Positions 15,536 through 15,596 of a stretch of DNA of 15,596 nt are shown in pieces. Under the pieces are notes generated by a model that did not search any database, was not told the origin of the DNA, and saw only the letters and a program-made list of their open reading frames with translations. The position numbers and the translations under genes are program-made. Every line of letters begins with the position of its first letter. Position 1 is the first letter of the stretch. Source of the DNA: Bacteroidales bacterium (GTDB taxonomy: Bacteria; Bacteroidota; Bacteroidia; Bacteroidales; Muribaculaceae); the NCBI GenBank assembly GCA_004554255.1, contig SFNC01000041.1, positions 1-15,596 of the forward strand, given 5' to 3'.

Positions 15536-15596
15536 CCATATTGTAGTAGCTCTTTCACGTATGCCCCGGAACGATAAATCTGTTTCAAAACGAAAA

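Noticed and set aside
15586..15596. CAAA-rich right edge as a minus-strand promoter for the operon
   Set aside because: The -7-like sequence has a mismatch at a key base and the -33 region would lie outside the window.

Overview
The window looks like chromosomal DNA of a gut-type Bacteroidales bacterium, possibly Muribaculaceae or a relative; the family is inferred from protein style, not proven. The signs are a SusC/SusD pair, lipoprotein signal peptides with acidic residues after the cysteine, two upstream regions matching the Bacteroidetes promoter pattern (TTTG, about 20 bp, TAnnTTTG), A/T-rich start regions without Shine-Dalgarno sites, and a degenerate Por-type tail on the secreted nuclease.

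Layout. (1) 1-309, minus: 5' part of an exported OmpA-domain protein, cut by the window edge. A good promoter lies at 522-553, giving a leader of about 205 nt. (2) 697-4316, minus: recJ followed by recQ, joined by an ATGA stop/start overlap; a DNA-repair pair. (3) 4643-6136, plus: a secreted endonuclease I family nuclease with a C-terminal beta-sandwich domain, its own promoter and a terminator. (4) 6163-6601: two convergent terminators with a small group II intron remnant between them. The intron is in the minus sense, has no intact reverse transcriptase, and retains the 5' end, domain V and a tail resembling the end of an intron-encoded protein. (5) 6627-15466, minus: a four-gene operon read in the order metallophosphoesterase lipoprotein, SusC-like transporter, SusD-like lipoprotein, then a multidomain lipoprotein (BACON, two OB-like segments, terminal beta-sandwich). 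It ends at a strong terminator. Its promoter is not visible and probably lies beyond the right edge.

How the parts may work together. The operon carries a complete outer-membrane uptake pair but no glycoside hydrolase, polysaccharide lyase or sigma/anti-sigma regulator within the window. Its only visible enzyme is a lipoprotein phosphoesterase. A secreted nuclease is encoded convergently next door, and its C-terminal domain resembles that of the operon's last lipoprotein. My inference, not a demonstrated function, is that this is a surface scavenging system for extracellular nucleic acid or another phosphate ester rather than a classic glycan locus. The other notable item is the intron remnant wedged between two terminators.
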